Shown: positions 46,449 through 57,900 of the stretch, one piece after another | Position numbering within the stretch: the first letter of the stretch is position 1 | How the letters are laid out: each line of letters begins with the position of its first letter | Program-made: the position numbers and the translations under genes | The notes under the pieces: generated by a model | What the model was told of the DNA's origin: nothing | The model's database searches: none | What the model saw: only the letters and a program-made list of their open reading frames with translations | NCBI RefSeq assembly: GCF_026212465.1 | Contig: NC_080058.1 | Coordinates: 17,949,391 to 18,013,390 of the forward strand | DNA length: 64,000 nt | Reading direction: 5' to 3' | From: Amaranthus tricolor | Taxonomy: Eukaryota; Streptophyta; Magnoliopsida; Caryophyllales; Amaranthaceae

Positions 46449-46815
46449 TGTTTCGGTAACGAAACTGAAAGTACAAAAGACTTTAATAATATCTAAAGAT
46501 GAAGCGTTATGGAAGTCAATGTATCAACGATCTTGAAGTATAACGTAATCATTTTGTAGATGTAACTGCAATTCCTGCATCACAACACGTTAGCCTTGTC
46601 CGGGGGCGACCTCCCAAAAAGCCCTCCGACGCTCAAGTCAGTTGCGGAGACAGAAATCAAGAAATGACAATCTAATGAATGCAATTTTTTAATGGTTATC
46701 AGGTGGTTTGGAGATGGTAGGAATATGTAATTGGGTAAGTCGAATGTGAATCTTGGTAGCGTAACTGTAGGTAATTGAAAGCTTCGAGAATGAATGACTC
46801 TCGTAGGAGGGTACT
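46449..46815 (-). mobile_element. 5' LTR of the Tat-like element, inner part
   Basis: It matches the left part of 29239-29880 in the same orientation. The end towards gag is TGTTTCGG (window strand). It stops at gtaggagggtact, where Athila element 2 begins. The outer part of the same LTR is found inverted at 58454-58772. Confidence 0.85.
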
Positions 46816-48410
46816 TGATGTGCTCGTTTTAGAGCACGTTTACAACCCCTTTTTTGTGTCAACTCTTGTTTTGTATCGATTTCACATACTCGACGCATGA
46901 TTTCACCTTGATCTTGTCTTCCAGTGTTTGAGATTGTTCTAGGTGATTTTTGGAGATTTCAAGGTTGAACGGTGTGAGTTTGAGGCTTAGACACCTATCT
47001 CGAAGCTTTAATATGACAAATCAAGTTTATCCCGTAGTCTCGATAAAGTCCGTAGGCTTGTAGAAGCTGCAGCAGTTCACAAAGAGGAGAATCAAAGGCC
47101 ATTAGGCCGAATGGTAATCGAGTACTCAATGCTGAACATGGCCAAATTTCCTGGAAATGGAGAATGAAGAAGATTCGGACAAATAGACTGCATTCGGGCG
47201 AATGGCCTCCAAAATCTCATTTACTCCATAATCTTTTGGTTATGCCGAATAGAGAAGGCTTCGAGCGAAGAGCATCCATTCGGGCGAATGGACTGTAGCA
47301 TTCGGGGGAATGGGTCTATTCTTGCGCGTGCAGTTTTCTTTTCGATCAAGTATTGAAGGCCAATTTTAAAATTTCGAGGCACCTTGGTTTTAGAGGGTAT
47401 ATATACCCAATTTCCGTAGAAATCCCCAGACAATATTTCATTAACCCTAAAACATTTCTACAGTAGATTTCTCTTGTCTTAAGCTTTATTTTGTTCATCA
47501 AACCCTAGCTTAGTTTAACTTGCTTTACACTAATCTCTTCAATCAAACTTGCAATTTTTTTGGTGTATCTTTCTAGCACAACTATGGATTCTACTTTCTA
47601 CATCTATTGAGATATCATTTATGTTTGTGAGTATTCATTCCTTTATTACTCTTCATATTCATTTAATGCTCATTGATTGCTTCAATATTTGCTCTTAATG
47701 ATTTTCTTATTCTAGTAGTATTTTTTGTTGAGATTCCCTTAAACATCTAGTATAGGTTTGTTTTTGTTCTTTAGTTACTTTGATTGCTTTCATTAGTTGT
47801 ACTCCTTTCTCTAATCATTATCTACATTCAAGTTCAACATGTTTAGACACTTGTTTTCATTAGTCATTACTCTTAGTTCTTTATCTACAATGTGTGAGTA
47901 GTTCTCTTAGGGTTTGATTCGTGAAGCCCTAGAGTTGGAACCCAAGTTTATGAGTTAGGATTGAGTCTAAGTCTCTTCAATCAACTTAGTGATTCAACTT
48001 GAATCTCGTCTTGCAACTCCTAGAGAGACATAGGGCGATTATATGTCGTTCGTGTGGTCATAGAGCCACCAACTTCCTCTCATTGTTCGAATCCCTTTGG
48101 TGATTAAAGTTTCATGACTCCAAGCCCTAGAACATGAACATTAGGGTTACTCCTCTAGGGTGGAACTAATAACTCCTGTCGCTTCTCCTTTGATTTACAT
48201 TTACTCTAATCTTTATTGATCGCCTTAGTCATATTTGATTCCTTTTCACGAAACCCTTAAAAACCCCTATGTTAAGACCTAGTGTTTAGCTCTACCTTGT
48301 CACTACGGTTCGACCCCCTAATTCCACTATACTTGTGTCGTATCTAGGGTGTTACAAATTTTGTTTGCATAACCAAACTTTAAGCATACGACACTAAAAA
48401 CCTGTTACTA
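46816..48410 (+). mobile_element. 5' LTR of Athila element 2
   Basis: 1595 bp, starting TGATGTGCTCG and ending CCTGTTACTA, followed by AAA and the primer site. A TATA box (gggtatatatacccaa, 47395) and an R-like region precede it. Upstream of the TATA box are several copies of attcgggcgaat and variants (47195-47320). The left 5-mer GTACT (46811-46815) pairs with GTATT beside the inverted 3' LTR. The internal region that follows is truncated by other insertions. Confidence 0.88.
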
Positions 48411-48413
48411 AAA

Positions 48414-48431
48414 TGGCGCCGTTGCCGGGGA
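48414..48431 (+). other. Primer binding site of Athila element 2
   Basis: TGGCGCCGTTGCCGGGGA, the characteristic Athila-lineage primer site, three bases after the LTR. Confidence 0.9.
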
Positions 48432-48597
48432 CAAGGTGTTATAGTTAGACTCGTGTCGATCTTAATATAGTTTCTTTCATTTTTATTGTTTAATCTTTGC
48501 TTGTCAGTACTCACGTTTGGTTTGCAGTGTTGTTTTCATGCAATATAGCACGAGCATGTCAAATCAACTGTTTGTATTATTTAATCCTGAGGTCCAG

Positions 48598-48822
48598 CAC
48601 ATAGGAAGGCCATCTCCGCAACTCCCTCCTAACCCTCCCGCCGCTGAGATGGCCGACGAATATCAACTGTTCAGCCAATTTGGGATACCTGAGTCCCAAG
48701 AGTTCCAAGGGGGTGTGGTACTTCCTGTAGCCGCAACTCCTTACCAAATCCACCCCCAGTTCACAAGGATGGTGAAGGAGAGTCCATTTAGTGGGCTAAT
48801 AAAACAGCTTAAACCAACGTAA
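48598..48822 (+). pseudogene. Athila gag N-terminus, truncated
   Basis: The open frame reads IGRPSPQLPPNPPAAEMADE, VAATPYQIHPQFTRMVKESP and FSGLIKQLKPT, then stops. The IHPQFTRMVKESPFSGL part corresponds to the conserved gag start of Athila elements (the motif before the capsid). The remaining gag and pol of this element are absent from the window. Confidence 0.65.
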
Positions 48823-49399
48823 ACAATATAATAATATTGTCTACAAAGCATAGCGAAAGACTTATAGAAGTCTGGGCTGAATCTAACCTGTAGCTCGATA
48901 GCTGTAGTAAACCAATATCAGAGTATTTAAAACTTTTTACATCATTAAGTGAATATTATTTACAAAACATTATAAAATTATTACAATTAAATTTAGAAAT
49001 ATCTAATTTACATTTGTATTTCAAAAAGAAGTCCTCGCCTCGCACATAACACACAATACAAGTAGGCATCGTCTCCACATCAGAGCTAACCTTAAAATGG
49101 ATCTATCCCCCATAAGGGATAGGCCCCATCAAAGACTGTCAACAATTGAATTGTTGAGTAATCCAACAAACTATTACATTTATATACAAGTCATTAACAA
49201 AAATCTCCAATCAAATTCCTTGTTCAATTGGTAACTATTTATAAACATTATTTTATCCAAATCCAATCTCTTTTAAAAGACCATTTGGTATCGACATAAA
49301 TACGGCTATGAACCTTTAGTTCATAACGAATCAAAATATGGCTATAACTTACAAGTTAATAGCGAAATCAAAATACGGCTATTACTTTATAAGTCAATA
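48823..49399 (-). mobile_element. LTR-like block Z, left part (unassigned, perhaps Del/Tekay type)
   Basis: Non-coding sequence between Athila gag and the LINE. 49306-49399 has about 2.7 tandem copies of a 37-bp unit with acggctat, agttaatagcgaa and atcaaaat. The last unit ends in actttataagtcaata (49384-49399), the LINE target duplication. The matching right part lies inverted at 60216-61618. LTR identity is inferred from size and style only. Confidence 0.4.
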
Positions 49400-52300
49400 A
49401 AGAAGTATTTAATAATAAACTTTCTGGTCCTTTTCCATCATCGATTGGTAAGCTTTCCAGGCTGAACACTCTTTTTTTAAATAATAATCAGATTTCAGGA
49501 TCTTTGTTAGTTTCTTCTGGCGTACATATAGTCATCCACCAGAAGCTTTGAACTGAGTTTTGGTGAATCTTAGAGAAAATCGACACTACCCTATCGTTTC
49601 TTGTTGCTTTTCGTTTTTGTTCCGCTCTTCAAAATCTCCGGTAAGATCTTCATTCTCTTGTTGCTTCTGTATTTGGTTCTCCGAGGTGAAAGGTTTGGTT
49701 TTTTCTCTGATCTTGTTATTTTCCAGGTTCTTATCTTTTGTCCTATTTTTCCCGCGAGTTTTACGTTATGTTTTGCTTTGAGTGTGTTTTGTTTCAAGGA
49801 TCTGTGATTTGCCGTTTTGAAAAATCTAAGGGTCAGGGTCTCATATAGGAGTGCCCTCTTATCCTTTGATCTGTTATCCCATCTTGGAGTGTTCCCTAGA
49901 ATTGTTTTTACTTAGTTTTTTTAGTGTATCTTTTATTGTGTTGATATCTGTTAGTGACTTGATTGTAACCTTTTACCTTAGTCCGTAGTAGCCGAATATA
50001 GAGTTAGGAAGCAAGTATGGTCACCTGAGGTCAGTTCCAAGGAGAGGGGGTCAGGGGGGACAACGTAAGTAGGACCTAGAACTTAAGAGTGGGGACTTAG
50101 AACATAAGAACTCTAGAAGTCAAGTCGTTGGAGTTGGCCAATGAGCTCTTTAAATACAGGATTCATGTAGCGTGTGTTTAAGAGACTAGGTGGAAGGGGA
50201 AAAAAGCAAAAGGTATAAAAGGATATAAGATGTGGTATGCAGGACTGGACGACAGACGTAACGGGGTTGGCACCCTTGTGTCTAATGATATTCTAAAGCA
50301 ATTGGTTGAAGTAAGGAGGTGTAATGACAGGATCATGCTAGTTAGGATAGTAGTGGGGTAAGAGATCATATCAATTGTCAGTGCGTACGGGCCCCAAGTT
50401 GGTCTTGACAAGCAGGTGAAGTGATAGTTTTGAGATAACCAAGGAGACCTCCTGAGAACTATCCCGGAAGACGAGAAATTTTTCTTAGAAGGAGACTTTA
50501 ACGGACATATAGGCAGAGATGCAGGTAACTATAACTCGGTACACGGTGGGTTTTGTTTGGGGGCAAGGAATCAGAGTGGGGAGAATTTGCTGGATTTTGC
50601 GCTAGCAAAAGAATTGGTTATAGCAAACTCAATCTCTAGAAAGAAAGATGAGCATTTGACCACATATAAAAGATGCCCACCCAACACAGGCTTTTAGTAC
50701 TGGTTTTCAAGATGAGGAAGAAAATCGTAGAGTAGAAGGTCGAGTCCAGGGGACAGATCATGTGGGGGAGACTAAAAGGGGATATGGCCGCAACCCTGTC
50801 AATCAAGATAAGTTTATTGGGCTTCCCAAGACAGTCAGAGGATGCAAATGAAATGTGGACGAACATGGCATAAACCATTAGAAAACTGGCAAAAGAGAAC
50901 TTGGAGGTGTCGTCGGGTAAACCAAAAGTGTTCAAAGAGTCGTGGTGGTGAAATGAGGAGGTGGAAAAGAAGATAAAGAATAAAAACAAAAGATTTAAAG
51001 AACTTATGGCATGCACGAAAAAGTAGGATAGAATAGAAAAGAGAGTGAGCTATAAAGAAGCAAGGCGGGTGGCAAAGAAAGCGGTAAGGGAGGCAAAACA
51101 CCGTGTTTATGAGATTTTTATCAAAAGTTTGATACTAAAGAGGGGAAAAAGCAGATTTTTAAGTTGGCAAGGACTAGGTCCAGGCAGCGGCAAGATTTAG
51201 AGGCAGTGAAATACATCAAGGATGAGGGAGGACGAGTCCTCTTAAGACTAGAGGACATCAAAACAAGATGGCTCCAGTATTTCTCTCAGCTACTAAATGA
51301 GTCTAGGGGACCAAAGAAGGAGGATAAGCAATTTTCTGACGTCCAAAGACCACTGGAAGATGGGTCAGCGAGTCCTATTAACACAGAAGAAGTAGGAGAA
51401 GCTCTCAAAAAGATGGGGAGAACGAAGGCAGTCGGGCCTGATAACATCCCAATTAAAGTGTGGAGGGGTTTAGGAGAAGAGGGCATTCGTTGGCTGACGA
51501 ACCTCTTTAATGCGATTTTAAGGACACATAGGATGCTAGAAGAATGGAGGAATAACACACTAATACCTCTGTTTAAAAACAAAGGCAATGCACAAGTATG
51601 TGGGAACTATAGAGGTATCAAACTTTTAAGCCACACAATGAAATTGTGGGAAAGAGTGATAGAGAGGAGAATTAGAAAGCAAACGGTGATTAGAGACAAC
51701 CAATTTGATTTTACGCCAGGAAGGTTAACCATTGAGGCAATTCATGTTTTGAGGAGACTGATGGAAAAATATAGGGAGCAAAAAAAGGATTTACATATGG
51801 TGTTCATTGACTTGGAGAAAGCTTATAATAGCATACCATGAGGCGTCATCTGGGACAGCGTCAAGCCCTTTCATTTTTACTGTCATTATGAAAGAGATTT
51901 CTCAATCTATTTGGGAGACGGTACCGTGGTGCATGCTTTTTGCGGACGACATAGTGTTGATAGCAGAAACTAGAGAGGAGGTCAGTAATAAATTGGATGA
52001 GTGGAGGGAAGCTTTAGAAGGTAAAGGGTTGCGCATTAGTCTCACGAAGACTGAGTATTTGCGATGTGACTTTAGTAGGACAGCACCGGTAGGTGAACCA
52101 GAGGTGTCCATTGGAGAAACAGTTGTTAAATGTATGACCAAGTACAAGTATTTGGGATCGATTATTCAAAGGGATGGAGAGATTGACGAAGATGTAAACC
52201 ATCGCATACAAGCGGGTTGGATCAAGTGGCGTGCAGCCAACGCAGTGCTATGTGATAGGAAATTTCCAAGCAGTGTAAAAGGAAAATTCTACCGGACGAC

Positions 52301-52509
52301 AATCAGACCTGCTCTGCTGTATGGGACCGAAAGCTGGCCTGTTAAGAAGAGTTTTGAGCATAAGATGGAAGTTGCAGAAATGCGTATGCAGAGGTGGATG
52401 TGTGGGCACACATTGTTGGATCGAATTAGGAACCAAGAGTTTAGAGAAAAACTAAGGGTAGCCCCTATTTCTGGAAAAATGCTTGAAAATAGATTGAGAT
52501 GGTTTGGAT
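49400..52509 (+). mobile_element. RTE-type LINE, 5' and central part
   Basis: It starts after the 16-mer actttataagtcaata (49384-49399) and runs through a 5' region, endonuclease and reverse transcriptase. It is cut at 52509 by a hAT end within the phrase RLRWFG. The 3' part is found inverted at 61619-62114, ending in a short GATGATG tail followed by the same 16-mer. No separate ORF1 is evident, as in RTE elements. Confidence 0.88.
50020..52501 (+). pseudogene. LINE endonuclease and reverse transcriptase, decayed
   Basis: The endonuclease region (about 50180-50700) is split over frames: GYKMWYAGLDDRRNGVG, VEVRRCNDRIMLVRI, SAYGPQVGLDK, then FFLEGDFNGHIGRDAGNY and GENLLDFALAKELVIANS, with a catalytic-type EGDFN. 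The RT at 51164-51841 has LKKMGRTKAVGPDNIPIKVW, NTLIPLFKNKGNAQVCGNYR and MVFIDLEKAYNSIP. A deletion near 51840 removes the segment before HQGSALSP. 51807-52501 holds the catalytic LFADDIVLIAET, YLGSIIQRDGEIDEDVNHRI, RPALLYGTESWPVKK and MQRWMCGHTLLDRIRNQ. The order and the C-terminal motifs are of the plant RTE clade. Not functional. Confidence 0.88.
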
Positions 52510-53603
52510 TAATGATGGCAACGGGTCAGATCTGGACCAGGTCTACGTGGACCCGGATCTAGATCCGTTTTCAAGAACAAGATACAGATCCGGACCTGGA
52601 TTCGCGGGTCCAGTTTTGCAAGACCTAGATCCGGATCCGTGGATACTACGGATACAGTACCGGATCCGGGTCCAAAACTGGTCTGACTTGGTTTTGCTTT
52701 TTTTTTTTTTTTTTTTTTTTTTTGTATTTTTGAATGGTGTTGAGATTGAAATAAAGCTATATTTATAGATTAATGATAATAATATGTATAATTTCATAAT
52801 CGATCACTTAAAAAAACATTATATAACTTAAAATTGTCTTGAAAATATCCAACGAACACATAAAAGTTGTTTGTTACATAAATAAACATAGCTGATACAT
52901 AATCTTTCATTCAAAATAACTTAATATAATTAATAAAAGTCGATCATTCATGTTCTTAGTCATCCAATCTTCCCAATTTGTCAAAATTCTTCAACACTAA
53001 CATCATCAAGATCATACAAACCAAAAAAAACTCATTTATAGATGCAATTTTAAAAAAATTAAATATAAGATTATAAATTTATAACGCAAAATAAATACCA
53101 TATCAAGAATGTCCATTGTTTCCACATCCTCACCATCTTCGTTGATAGTGGAACAAGCATAAGTTCCTTCAAAATTAACTTCAATAACGAAAAATAGAAT
53201 TACATTAGTTAGTAAAAAAATAGATTAAATGTGCAAATTAGTATAAAATTACCTTTGAGATCATCAACCATCCAATTTTGCAAGCACATCAAAGCTTCCA
53301 CTATTTGAGAATGAAGCCTAGAACGGTAAGGCTAACTACCCTTCCACCCGTGCTAAATGCACTTTTCGAAGCAACCGCTGAGACAGGAATTGCAAGAATG
53401 TCTTTGGCAACTTTTCTTAAAGTTGGGTAGCTTTGGTCTCTCTTCTACCATGCAAGTATACTAAATTCATTATCCTCCGGCAAAGTTCGACTCTCTAAGT
53501 ATTGATCAATTTCACTTTTAATGGGCACATAATCAATTTTTTGTCTCTTAGTCCTAGCAAAATCATCCTCATCACCAAGATCTTCAAATTGTGTTTCCAT
53601 AGG
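52510..53603 (-). mobile_element. hAT transposon, 3' part, with C-terminal dimerisation domain
   Basis: The terminus at 52510 reads TAATGATGGCAACGGGTC, matching the other end at 62115 (TAGGGATGGCAATG). The terminal 180 bp are crowded with GGATCC/GATCCGG. On the minus strand 53603-53261 encodes, with two stops, KSEIDQYLESRTLPEDNEFS, YPTLRKVAKDILAIPVSAVA, SKSAFSTGGRVV and VEALMCLQNWMVDDLK, the hAT dimerisation domain. A further exon (53180-53100) reads VNFEGTYACSTINEDGED. Homology ends at about 53603. The left TSD GTTTGGAT (52502-52509) pairs with GTTTGGAC next to the other end. Confidence 0.85.
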
Positions 53604-54304
53604 TACGACTCAACCTCGTCCCAGTCACACATTTTGTGCAAGTTGACCTAGGCACGGTTGCACATTACGTGCGACTCGATCTTGGTATAGTCGCACGTTT
53701 CTGCGACTAGGTGCATTTTCCAAGTTTTTTAAATATTCTTTTCATGTATATACAACTAATATACTTTTTACTTAATTATAATTAGTTATTTAGTTTAATA
53801 ATAATTTTTTAAAATAAACGAATAATAAAAAAACTCATAATTAAACTATATATTATTAATGATAACTAAATTAAAAATTAAATATTAATTAATAAATCAA
53901 TATTAACATCCTTCTAAAAATAAATAATTAACTAAATTAAAAAATAAGAAAGTCGCACTAAAAACTAAAAATATTAATTAAATTAAAAAATTTAAATATT
54001 AATGAAAAAAATAATATCATGAGTATTAAAGTAACATTGTTAATTATATTAAATTAAAAAAAATATTAATCAAAATTTAAATTGTAGTGAGAGTTTGGTT
54101 GGTAGATGGTGATGCTGAACAAAGTTTGGTCAAAACCGTAAACCAAATCAGACCAAACCGTAATTTAATTATTTGGTTTGCTCTACGGTCTAAATGGTCT
54201 GGGCCATTTTTATTTATAAAAGTACGGTTTTCGGTTCGGTCTAGGTTTTAACATTTTCAGACTAGACCAGACCCAAAAATCGTAATATATTCCGATTTAG
54301 AAGG
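53604..54304. other. Presumed inversion junction region and hAT-like subterminal sequence
   Basis: 53604-53720 has repeated gtgcgact/agtcgcac phrases. 53740-54080 is extremely AT-rich. 54090-54300 is rich in accagac/ggtctg phrases like those at 55450-55600, suggesting a non-autonomous hAT-like element. No genes. The junction between hAT coding sequence and displaced flank must lie in or after this stretch. Confidence 0.4.
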
Positions 54305-54492
54305 TGTTCTCTTCAACTTATTTTTTGACTTATTACTTATTCTTATTGGAATCAGATCAGATCAGACCAGATCAGATCAAATCAGAACTATTCAGATCAG
54401 ATCAGAAAGTTTCAGATCAGACCAGACCAGATCAGACCACACCAGATCAGATCAAACCAGACCAAATCAGATCAGATCAGATCAAACCATAC

Positions 54493-54548
<56 letters not shown>

Positions 54549-54643
54549 CAAAGAGAAGCAGAAACATCGTAGTTTTTGATGTTTAATTTGTAGAATGTAA
54601 TGTATATTATTATTAGATGGAGAAACTATGTAGTATGTAGTAT

Positions 54644-54676
<33 letters not shown>

Positions 54677-54700
54677 TTAGATGGAGAAACTATGTAGTAT

Positions 54701-54752
<52 letters not shown>

Positions 54753-54974
54753 CTTAACTACTATTATTAATAACAAACTCAATGAAACCAAATTAAATTA
54801 GATCAGACCAGATCAGATCAGACCAGACCAAACCAGATCAAATCAGACCAGACCAGATCAGATCAGATCAGAAAGATTCAGATCAGATCAGACTGAATCA
54901 GACCAGATCAAATCAGATCAGATCAGATCTTAGTAAATTCAGATCAGATCCAATAAGATCAGACGAAGAGAACA
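54305..54974. mobile_element. Short TIR element filled with CAGAT and triplet repeats
   Basis: Perfect 10-bp inverted ends TGTTCTCTTC (54305-54314) and GAAGAGAACA (54965-54974). The interior has (cagat/cagacc)n tracts at 54353-54490 and 54795-54960, (ATT)n at 54495-54546, (AAT)n at 54645-54675 and 54700-54750, and a duplicated agatggagaaactatgtagtatg. No ORF is credible. A target duplication could not be resolved. It sits between two accagac/ggtctg-rich flanks. Confidence 0.6.
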
Positions 54975-57900
54975 TGTTGGTGTAAACGGTAAACCATAGA
55001 CCATTAACTGTAATATTATAAGACATATATAAGCTGGCTACTGATAAGCCCAACTTTAAATATAGAAGCCAGCCAATTTATTTAAAGAAAGGTTAAAAAT
55101 GAAAAGTAAAAAGTATGATTGTATGAAAACCTAATCTAATTCAATTGTTCATTTGTTCCAGTATTCTAGAGAAGTATGTGGCGCCTCACTCTCAGTCACT
55201 CTCCTTATCTTTTACCTTTTTTATGATTGAGTTGTTTGTGTTTTTTGATTTTTGGACATATTTGTTTGTTTTTAGCTAAATTTTTTGTTGATTTTTTAGC
55301 AATTAGTTTTATTTTTGAATTTTTCTTATTTTTTAGTATGTAATTCGATTTTTTGGTTTATATTTGTTGTTTTCAGAATTATTTTTTGAATTTTTGTACA
55401 TATGAACGAATAGATTATCTTAGATTCTTAGTTTAAAAAGTGCATTAAAAAAAACCGTAGACCAGACGGAATCATTGTAGAACGGTCTGATCTGGTGTTT
55501 TAGTTGGTCTGCTTTGTTCTGAAAAATTTTTAGACCGAAATTTCTGATGTGGTCTGACTTTTGTGTCAAATCGAACCAGATTGGACGGTGTGTAGCCCTA
55601 GTAGACAGCGTAACTCAAATTTTTTCTATTTGCCTAATTAATATCACTCTTTACATTTGTAGGAATATTTCAAAGGAAGGGTAGAGTTTAGAGTTTATAG
55701 AGTAATAGGAAGCTTAATATGAACATCATAATCCCTAGCTACCTGACATGCCAAAAATTTTAAGTTAAACATAAAAAATAATCCTTAAAAAAATGGTACT
55801 TTTGGGGTGCTTGCATTGTTTGAATAGTGGTTTGCCTGAAATCATGGAATTCCTGCAAAATAACACTAAGGTTCTCGAGGTGGACTTTGGAGTGGCGCCT
55901 TCGATGCACATATTAGTACCCACATGTCAGTTATATGATGTTGCAATGTATTTTTTGGAGAAAGTGTAATATTACCTTTGCAGGCAAGAATCACACAGTG
56001 AGACTTTATTTTTAACAAAATGGACCTTTTTAGTGAATTTAGCCCCATATTATATGAATATATATATATTATGTTCAAACATTTAAGGAAGAAATTTGGA
56101 TTTTTATAATTATGTATGCCACCGAAATGGTCTATATTTCATGTTATACTTTGGTTGTTCTTATTCAAAAGAATCTCTATATTATTAACCTAATACAATT
56201 TAGTTTAACATGGAGAATAAAACTTCAAGGCTGATTCCGTTGCCCCACAAAGCCAGTGAATTAGTTTTTATTTAAATAATTGTTATTTTTGCATGTTTGG
56301 ATAACTCGTGTTTGATTTCATGATGTTTAGTGAAATTCATAGAAAAAGGAACAAAGGTTGAGAAATTAAGTTCATAGTAGTGGCTCTTATATCTAAACAT
56401 CAGAAACGACTTGGATCTTAAGGATGCCTTGTATAAGACATAGTTTTACAGTTTTAAAAAACACCTCATATTTTGTGATTCTATCAACTATATTTATCAT
56501 TATCATTTGGAATCCAAATTTTGGAAATTTGTATTGATTTTTAAGTATGGAAATAATTGTTAAAGCTAAGACTTGATTCAATTCCAATTGCACCACTCTT
56601 TGGCTTTGTTTTACGAATCTCATCGAGTTTCCTCAAGAAATAAAGAAATTTCAATTGTCACTAGTAAACGTTTTCTAGGGTGATATGTTTGTGTTTGTAG
56701 GGGCTTGTTGGTGCAATTGTTGTGCTACCTTTTCCCCTATTTAAGTGGGCCTCTTCTGACTTAGTTCCCCCTGTTACCATTCATGAAAAATGTAATATTT
56801 GATATACTAAGCACACTTCCTTATAACACTTTGGATACACTATATATCTAACACAAAACAATACAATATAAACGAAATTAAGATGAAATTAATGGCCTTA
56901 TTTTTGTAATTTATATTTAATTAATTAATTAGGATTCTTTAAGAAAGCAAATTTCATAATAGGGGGCAAATGAAGAAAGGAAAAACATAAAGTAGAATAG
57001 ACAATATTGGTATCCTAGAAGTTGGAATAGAGAAGGGGCAACAATTAATTTCATTTTCTTTGTTTTCATCATTGATGGAGATGATATAGTGGACATCAAT
57101 GGAAATTAGTTTCAAAACATTTATGGTTTTCAAGGTTGAAGATATTGATATATTGGGCAACAATGAGTTTGAAAAAAAAAAAACATAACTTATTTTATTA
57201 TTTTTGAAAATTTTAATTTAATAAAACTTAAACTGCTATTCAGGTCATAGGTGAAAATTTCAATGAAAAAATGACTCTAAAGTTTAACCAAGCAAATATA
57301 ATTTGCAAAATTCAGCTATATTTTCTATTTTAATTTAATAAATATTAAGCTATTTTAATACTCAAACCCCTTGTAGAAATCTTAGTCTTATTATTGTCCT
57401 TTTACAAATTTTAATATATAATTTTAAATTATATTGTTTTTAGTAATTAAAATATTAGTTCATGTAGACATACACATATTATAGAGTTAAATTGAAAAAT
57501 TTTCATTTGTAAACGATTGATAAAGAATAAACTTCTATGAACACCCTACACAATTGATAAAAGAGCAAACAAAGTGGAACACATTGGTTAACCATAATAG
57601 ACGATTCATAATTGTACACATTTAAATATTTTATAGCAATAGATGTCATGGCGGTTTGATTTCAATTTAGTTTATACTTGTATGCGGCTCATGTGTGTGA
57701 CCAAAACAATTTATAAATCTTAAAATACTCATTTTAAGAGGTTAAAAGCCAAATTTAACATTTAAAACCCCTACTTCAAGACTTAATCTTTCTTCTTCAG
57801 AGGCTTAATTTAATTTTTTAGCAATCAACTTAGTCTTCAACCCCTAAAACACTTATTCTACAACTTAAAATACCAATGTTAACTCATAAAACCCCCTAGA

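Larger units (their letters stand above)
29239..46815 (-). mobile_element. Gag-only Tat/Retand-like Ty3/gypsy element (host of nested insertions)
   Basis: On the minus strand the order is 5' LTR (part at 46815-46449, remainder displaced to 58454-58772), a degenerate primer site (TTTGGTGTTGTCTGTGAG just inside, compare TTGGCGCCGTCTGTGGG), gag (46394-45595, 44015-43908 and 33349 to about 33230), then non-coding sequence with an antisense ORF (32298-32763), a repeat field (31870-30248), a GTGGGGCTAAA polypurine tract and the 3' LTR (29880-29239). No protease, RT or integrase is present. Copia element 1, a copia solo LTR and Athila element 2 sit inside it. Outer flanks agtat (29234-29238) and, reverse-complemented, attat (58449-58453) match at 4 of 5. 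Confidence 0.75.

Noticed and set aside
54304..54579. ORF with poly-Tyr and DQI/RSDQ repeats
   Set aside because: It is translation of CAGAT and ATT microsatellites.
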